64,000 nucleotides of DNA, from the NCBI RefSeq assembly GCF_038502225.1, contig NC_091357.1:4865225-4929224 (forward strand), in the 5' to 3' direction. Below are positions 43,301 through 52,300 of the stretch, one piece after another. Made by a program: the position numbers and the translations under genes. The notes under the pieces are model-generated. The model saw nothing but the letters and a program-made list of their open reading frames with translations, was not told the origin of the DNA and made no database searches. This DNA comes from Cherax quadricarinatus. Its lineage: Eukaryota > Arthropoda > Malacostraca > Decapoda > Parastacidae. How positions within the stretch are numbered: position 1 is the first letter of the stretch; each line of letters opens with the position of its first letter.

Positions 43301-46300
43301 AGGACCTGCCTTGCATGGGCCAGTAGGCCTTCTGCAGTGTTTCTCTGTTCTTATGTTTTAGAATTTATGCAGTTCAGTTCTCATATTGACATTACTGGAT
43401 TGCAGAGAACTGCAGTAAGCCCAGTGGCTGTTAAATGCTTGAATAGGCAGATTACTTTTCCACCTTCACCTGGCATTATACCCTCTTTCCTACTAATATA
43501 TATGGATGTGACCAAAACTTTCTGTTCACTAGGTGTGGGGGAGGGGGGGGGGCAGAAGTGTACTTGTATAAATCAGTTCTTCTGTTCTTCTCGAGTCTTT
43601 TTCTCTGTCATATGTTGCCTCAATTTTACTTTTCTTCAATATTTGTTGCTCTGAATGTTTTTCGTTCGTTAGTGATTTATAATGTTAGTTGTTTTTGGCA
43701 TATTTTGATGTTTAGCTGGTTGTTGTGCCATTACACTTGAGATTCTAAGGGGCACTATTAAAAAGTAAATTGATAAATTGTTGGGATATGTGTATGCTTG
43801 CAGTAACCCTTCCTTAAATCACACATTTTTTTTATTACTACCCATACCTTAAGAAAAGGTGATGCAGCATGTTGGAAACTAATGAATGACTGAGGGTGGT
43901 GGAATCTGAAGATGTGACTCTTCAAAGTTCTCAGGATTTCTTCTGCACAAGTGTCAGATACAGAAAGAAACATAGGTGTCTTAACCACAAAATGCCTCGC
44001 TCTTTGGATGGTTCTTAATCTGAACTCGTATACTAGATGATGCTGAAAGCAGAAAACTAACAGCCTCATTTCGGGCTCTCCCTTCGACAGGAATGGTCTG
44101 CGTCCTTCTCGCTATTACGTCACCAAAGATCGAGTGCTGGTGATGGCTTCAGAAGTGGGCGTATATGACACAGAGCCCGAGAATATTCTGCAGAAGGTAA
44201 CCAGAGCCACCATCTGCCAGCCAGCTGTTGGGTAGTGAGCTGACTGTCCAGCTGGGCAGAACTGGCGAGATGGTGATGGCATCTGCCAAACGAATCTTCA
44301 TTAATCATCAACTCATAACTCGCATCATCATTTCAGGACATTGTGACTGAAAACATGACCCATCTTTTTTTGTCATTACTACAGTCTCTCATATGCATAA
44401 TCATCTCCCAGAAATCAGGAACAGGTATAAGAGTGCCTGGAGGTCATGTTATCAGGGCTGTTGTGCTGTGTCTGTAATGGGCTAGATTTTGTGAAGAATC
44501 AGTCATGCCATGTTATTTTGCTTGTTAATTTTTCTCATAAGTCTCATTTTAAAGCTGAGTTGGCTAATTGTTTTGATATGATTCTTCACAAGGGCTCCCA
44601 TTGCCAACTTATCAGGTAAGTTGTATCAGGTAAGAGGACCAAGAGGAACTGCACACACATTGTTGCATCACCGTGATTTTCATGAATTTAAGATTAGAAG
44701 TTCCAAGATTAACACTGAGTAATAGTTGTGTAATATGATCATGTGCACCATCATTTTGTCAATATAATCTTTACAATTTTTTTTTTTAATTATGCATTTA
44801 TGGTTTCAGATGCAGGTGAAGTCGGAGAAAAGATGACCTTTCCTCCAGTTATACTATTTTGCTTTCCTTTTTTATTTATATTATGCTTGGCTAAGCCAGG
44901 CACAAAAGCTATTGTTATTGTAGTCAAGATTTGTTTTTGGATCATTTTCTTTTTTATTTTATTGTAGTGTATAATAGCCAAATAACACATAAACTATGCC
45001 ACAAACATCCTTAGTGAGAGCAAGCATGTAAAAGACCATGTTCGCTCTCCCGCATGTGTGGCTCTGCTACAAGTGTGATGCTAAAGTGTGCCTGTCTCAG
45101 CCGTGGCTCTAGTTCAGAGACTTTTTTCCACATTATATCTGCATCGTTGATTTACAGGGTCGACTGAAACCCGGTCGCATGCTGTTGGTAGACACACACG
45201 AAAAAGTTGTGACAAAAGATGAAGAGCTGAAGTTACAAATAGCAAGGTCAAGACCTCATTCACAGTGGATTCAGGAGCAGGTAAACATCTTGCATGATAT
45301 ACTATGTATAACCAACATCTCGTTTATATTTATTGTGTAGTAATTTTGTAATGGAAGTATCATACAAAATGCAAGTGCTAAAGCTTATAAATCTTTAACA
45401 TAAATAAGTGAATAAATAATATAAATTAGGTGTTTCAGAAGCAATTAGTTTCATAAATTTTATATAGTCTAGAAACTTCATTATTATTCTTTCTCATTCA
45501 TGCTTTACTGGGATTAGATGGTAAGACATTAGCATAAATTGTTATACAGAACTGTGTAGAGTACTTTAGCTTGTATTTGCTTGATAAATAATTGCTGTGA
45601 ATGAAAGAAAATCAGTACAGTTGGTCATTGGATTGCCTTGCTTGGCTGCAGGAGCTGCATGATCATGTTATAGGGTTATACTCATGAAACTAGCTAAAGT
45701 GGATTTGGCAGTAACACAGTTCGGTGAATGTTGAACTCTAATCGTTTAGATTGCTAACCTTGTATAACTTTGCCACTGTTACTGATTACTGCTTTCATAT
45801 CTATCTACAGCTTGTATTTTCATTCCATGTACTGTCACAAGTCTGCCACCATAACCCAGTAGTTGTACATAGTTGAAGGATGTTTTGAAGTTTGTTGATG
45901 TAGCTGGTTTGAAAGTAGGTGGTGCTACAAATTTAATAATCATAATAGAAGTAAAAGCCTTAGGATTAAAATAAACATCTGCATACATGAGGTGGTTTGG
46001 TCATTTAGAGAGAATGGATCAAAGTAGAATGACATGGAGAGCATTTAAATCTGTAGGAGAAGGAAGGCGGGGTAGGGGTCGTCCTCGAAAAGGTTGGGGT
46101 AAGGGAGGTTTTGTGGGTGAGGGGCTTGGACTTCCAGCAGGCGTGCATGAGCGTGTTCGATAGGAGTGAATGGAGACAAATGGTATTTGGGACTTGACGA
46201 TCTGTTGGAGTGAGAGCAGGGTAATATTTAGTGAAGGGATTCAGGGAAACCGGTTATTTTTATATAGTCGGACTTGAGTCCTGGAAATGGGAAGTACAAT

Positions 46301-49300
46301 GCCTGCACTTTAGAGGAGGGGTTTGGGATATTAGCAGTTGTGTATCTTCATTCGTATATGTTGTGTATCTTTATACGTATATGCTTCTAAACTGTTGTGT
46401 TCTGAGCACCTCTGCAAAAGCAGTGATTATGTGTGAGTGAGGTGAAAGTGTTGAATGATGATGAAATTTATTTTCTTTTTGGGGATTTTCTTTCTTTTTT
46501 GGGTCACCCTGCCTCGGTGGGAGACAGCCGACTTGTTGGAAGAAAAAAAAATTAATAAAAGCATTTGGACTAGTAATGTTTATGACAGTAAATCAGGAAA
46601 AAAAGAAATGGCTGGTGGAATGAGAGCTGAGGTCAGGAAGAAAAAGGTAAGAAGGAATGTAAAGTAGTGATAAAGGATTACTCACAGGTATAACTGTTCC
46701 AACCAATACATGAGCCTGATTATTGGAGCAGTGGTGCCAAAAGAAAAATGGAATAAGCTATGATGACAAAGGATTGTGCAAAAGTCTGGCTTAAATTAAT
46801 GAGTCAAGAGAGGGTGGTACTTTATTGCTCTGGGAAATAATGCTAAGCTAGTCAAAAAAAAAAAAAATATAAAAAGGAATGAAAAGAAGGATCTGTTCTT
46901 GAAAAGCAGATGATGGGAATTTGTTAAAAGTGTCTGAATGCTGATTGGTGGTAATGCATACTAAAGTGCATTAAACATATTTTATTAAACTGTTGTAATG
47001 CTACTATTATGCTGTGATGGTGCAGTTTTCATGTGAGATGTAGCATGAAGGACTTGATGTTGCTTTGTAGCTTTAGTTCTCTTTTAACAAATTTTCCCAA
47101 CTGGTTAGGCAGTAATAACTTTTTCAAACTTGATTTGAGGAAATATATTGGTAAAATACTTTTAATGAAAATTTGATTTGTCTTTGCAGTTTACGTTGGA
47201 TGACTTGTATGCTGTTCATGAAGGTGACTTGTCACAAGAATCACCTGAAAATGATAATATAAATGTGGAAGTCAATGGAGAGGAAAATGGCACCACGATA
47301 CGCTCGTATGGGGGCGATCGTCGTCTTGGCATGTTTGGCTATACCATTGAAACACTTAATATGTTGCTCTTGCCAATGGTGACAACTCAGTAAGTAGAAT
47401 ACTGTATTCATAATTTTTAGCAAGCACATTTGGTGGACATTATTTGCTCTTAAAGCACAAGGTAATCCTTATGAAAGGATTCAGGGAAACCAGTTAGCTG
47501 GATATCAGTTTTGGAGGTGGCAAGTTTATTTAGGTACAGGTACACAAAAGTACAAATATCTTACTAACATGTGTATATTACCTAGGATAACTCAAAGTAA
47601 GTGTACAGTACCTTCACTCTGACAGGAGGGGTGGATGTTACATTTTGTCGTTAAATTGATCCGTGATGTCTCTACAAGTGTGGAAAGACAGATATTAAAT
47701 GAGTAATGGTGAATGTTTCCTATTTTGAATTGCCATATGTTAGTGGATAATGGCTGGTGTGTTAAACAAAAAAAAGGAGGGGGGGGGACAGAATTAGATT
47801 GTTCTATTCATTTAAAGCTATCAAATTCAAAAATATTATGAAGTACTGAGCACTAAGCACTTGAAATTTGTTTTCCGGGAAAATTCCCGTCACCAACTTA
47901 AGTTGGGCGTTGTTCTGCCTGTCCTCCTCATTAGCTCTGGGCTTAAAGGAATTGCTGGTTTTCATACCTTAAAAGCATTATCTATTGTATATTCTCTAGT
48001 ATTCTCTCATCCCCCCCCCCCCCCCAAGTCGGCCATCTCCCACCGAGGCAGGGTGACCCAAAGAGAAAGAAAATACTTTCATCATCATACAACACTTTCA
48101 CCTCACTCGCACATAATCACTGTTTTTGCAGAGGTGCCCAGAATACAACAGTTTAGAAGTATATATATTTTTTTTTTTATTATCACACTGGCCGATTCCC
48201 ACCAAGGCAGGGTGGCCCGAAAAAGAAAAACTTTCACCATCATTCACTCCATCACTGTCTTGCCAGAAGGGTGCTTTACACTACAGTTTTTAAACTGCAA
48301 TATTAACACCCCTCCTTCAGAGTGCAGGCACTGTACTTCCCATCTTCAGGACTCAAGTCCGGCCTGCCGGTTTCCCTGAACCCCTTCATAAATGTTACTT
48401 TGCTCACACTCCAACAGCACGTCAAGTATTAAAAACCATTCGTCTCCATTCACTCCTTTCAAACACGCTCACGCACGCCTGCTGGAAGTCCAAGCCCCTC
48501 GCACACAAAACCTCCTTTACCCCTCCCTCCAACCTTTCCTAGGTCGACCCCTACCCCGCCTTCCTTCCACTACAGACTGATACACTCTTGAAGTCATTCT
48601 GTTTCGCTCCATTCTCTCTACATGTCCGAACCACCTCAACAACCCTTCCTCAGCCCTCTGGACAACAGTTTTGGTAATCCCGCACCTCCTCCTAACTTCC
48701 AAACTACGAATTCTCTGCATTATATTCACACCACACATTGCCCTCAGACATGACATCTCTGCCTCCAGCCTTCTCCTTGCTCCAACATTCATCACCCATG
48801 CTTCACACCCATATAAGAGTGTTGGTAAAACTATACTCTCATACATTCCCCTCTCTGCCTCCAAGGACAAAGTTCTTTGTCTCCACAGACTCCTAAGTGC
48901 ACCACTTACCCTTTTCCCCTCATCAATTCTATGATTCACCTCATCATTCATAGACTCATCCGCTGACACGTCCACTCCCAAATATCTGAATACATTCACC
49001 TCCTCCATACTCTCTCCCTCCAATCTGATATCCAATCTTTCATCACCTAATATTTTTGTTATCCTCATAACCTTACTCAAGAAATCGTAATGACACGATT
49101 GCAAACAAACCATACCCCCGGCCGGGATTGAACCCGCGGTCATAGTCTCAAAACTCCAGCCCGTCGCGTTAGCCACTAGACCAGCTAGCCACAATAAGAT
49201 TCGTCCAACTAGGTATATTTCTACACCATAGGAAGGTTAGCACAGGCACAACTGTGACCACAAATGCAAGTTTTTACAGACGAATCGTCTGTAAAAACTT

Positions 49301-52300
49301 GCATTTGTGGTCACAGTGGTGCCTGTGCTAACCTTCCTATGGTGTAGAAATATACCTAGTTGGATGAATCTTATTGTGGCTAGCTGGTCTAGTGGCTAAC
49401 ACGACGGGCTGTAGTTTTGAGACTATGACCGCGGGTTCAATCCCGGCCGGGGGTATGGTTTCATAACCTTACTCTTTCCTGTATTCACTTTTAATTTTCT
49501 TCTCTTGCACACCCTACCAAATTCATCCACCAATCTCTGCAACTTCTCTTCAGAATCTCCCAAGAGCACAGTGTCATCAGCAAAGAGCAACTGTGACAAC
49601 TCCCACTTTGTGTGATTCTTTATCTTTTAACTCCACGCCTCTTGTCAAGACCCTCGCATTTACTTCTCTTACAACCCCATCTATAAATATATTAAACAAC
49701 CACGGTGACATCACACATCCTTGTCTAAGGCCTACTTTTACTGGGAAATAATTTCCCTCTTTCCTACATACTCTAACTTGAGCCTCACTATCCTCATAAA
49801 AGCTCTTCACTGCTTTCAGTAACCTACCTCCTACACCATACACCTGCAACATCTGCCACATTGCCCCCCTATCCACCCTGTCGTACGCCTTTTCCAAATC
49901 CATAAATGCCACAAAGACCTCTTTAGCCTTATCTAAATACTGTTCACTTACATGTTTCACTGTAAACACCTGGTCCACACACCCCCTACCTTTCCTAAAG
50001 CCTCCTTGTTCATCTGCTATCCTATTCTCCGTCTTACTTTTAATTCTTTCAATAATAACTCTACCATACACTTTACCAGGTATACTCAACAGACTTATCC
50101 CCCTATAATTTTTGCACTCTCTTTTATCCCCTTTGCCTTTATACAAAGGAACTATGCATGCTCTCTGCCAATCCCTAGGTACCTTACCCTCTTCCATACA
50201 TTTATTAAATAATTGCACCAACCACTCCAAAACTATATCCCCACCTGCTTTTAACATTTCTATCTTTATCCCATCAATCCCGGCTGCCTTACCCCCTTCC
50301 ATTTTACCTACTGCCTCATGAACTTCCCCCACACTTACAACTGGCTCTTCCTCACTCCTACAAGATCTTATTCCTCCTTGCCCTATACACGAAATCACAG
50401 CTTCCCTATCTTCATCAACATTTAACAATTCCTCAAAATATTCCCTCCATCTTCCCAATACCTCTAACTCTCCATTTAATAACTCTCCTCTCCTATTTTT
50501 AACTGACAAATCCATTTGTTCTCTAGGCTTCCTTAACTTGTTAATCTCACTCCAAAATTTTTTCTTATTTTCAACAAAATTTGTTGATAACATCTCACCC
50601 ACTCTCTCATTTGCTCTCTTTTTACATTGCTTCACCACTCTCTTAACCTCTCTCTTTTTCTCCATATACTCTTCCCTCCTTGCATCACTTCTACTTTGTA
50701 AAAACTTCTCATATGCTAACTTTTTCTCCCTTACTACTCTCTTTACATCATCATTCCACCAATCGCTTCTCTTCTCTTCCGCACCCACTTTCCTGTAACC
50801 ACAAACTTCTGCTGAACACACTAACACTACATTTTTAAACCTACCCCATACCTCTTCGACCCCATTGCCTATGCTCTCATTAGCCCATCTATCCTCCAAT
50901 AGCTGTTTCTATCTTTCCCTAACTGCGTCTTCTTTTAGTTTATAAACCTTCACCTCTCTCTTCCCAGATGCTTCTATTCTCCTTGTATCCCATCTACCTT
51001 TTACTCTGTGTAGCTACAACTAGAAAGTGATCTGATATATCTGTGGCCCCTCTATAAACATGTACATCCTGAAGTCTACTCAACAGTCTTTTATCTACCA
51101 ATACATAATCCAACAAACTACTGTCATTTCGCCCTACATCATATCTTGTATACTTATTTATCCTCTTTTTCTTAAAATATGTATTACCTGTAACTAAACC
51201 CCTTTCTATACAAAGTTCAATTTAGAAGTATATACGTACAAAAATACACAATATATCTCTCCAAACTGCCAATATCCCAAACCCCTCCTTTAGAGTGCAG
51301 GCATTGTACTTCCCATTTCCAGGACTCGAGTCCGGTTATATAAAATAACCGGTTTCCCTGAATCCCTTCACTAAATATTACCCTGCTCACACTCCCAACA
51401 GATCATCAGGTTCCAAATACCATTTGTCTCAATTCATTCCTATCTAACACGCTCACGCACGCTTGCTGGAAGTCCAAACCCTTCGCCCACAACACCACCT
51501 TTACCCCCTCCCTCCAACCTTTTCGAGGACAACCCCTACCCCGCCTTCCTTCCCCTACAGATTTATACGCTCTCCATGTCATTCTACTTTGATCCATTCT
51601 CTCTAAATGACCAAACCACCTCAACAAACCCTCTTCAGCCCTCTAACTAATACTTTTATTAACTCCACGCCACCTAATTTCCACACTCCGAATTTTCTGC
51701 ATAATATTTGCACGACACATTGCTCTTACAGGACATCTCCACTGCCTCCAACCGCCTCCTTGCTGCAGCATTTACAACCCAAGCTTCACACCCATATAAG
51801 AGTGTTGGTACTACTATACTTTCATACATTCCCTTCTTTGCCTCCATAGATAACATTTTTTTCCTTCACATGTACCTCAATGCACCACTCGCCTTTTTTC
51901 CTTCATCAATTATATGATTAACCTCATCCTTCATAAATCCATCTGCTGACACGTCAACTCCCAAACATCTGAAAACATTCACTTCTTCCATACTCCTCCT
52001 CCCCAATTTGATATCAAATTTTTCTTTATCTAAATCATTTGATACTCTGATCACCTTATTATTTTCTATGTTCACTTTCAACTTTCTACCTTTACACACA
52101 TTCCCAAATTCGTCCACTAACCTTCGCAGTTTTTCTTTAGAATCTCTCATAAGCACAGTATCATCAGCAAAAAGTAACTGTGTCACTTCCCATTTTGTAT
52201 TTAATTCCCCATAATTTAATCCCACCCCTCTCCCGAACACCCTAGCATTTACTTCTTTTACAACCCCATCTATAAATATTTTAATTATTTTAATAATTAA

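Noticed and set aside
44197..44345. Extension of exon f past 44196
   Set aside because: Reading through gives [12 protein letters not shown] and then a stop; GTAACC is an acceptable donor and exon g joins in frame with the expected GRLKPG sequence.
49370..49450. tRNA gene
   Set aside because: Good A and B boxes, but the acceptor and anticodon stems do not pair, and the sequence sits inside a palindromic element with TSDs. Treated as SINE.
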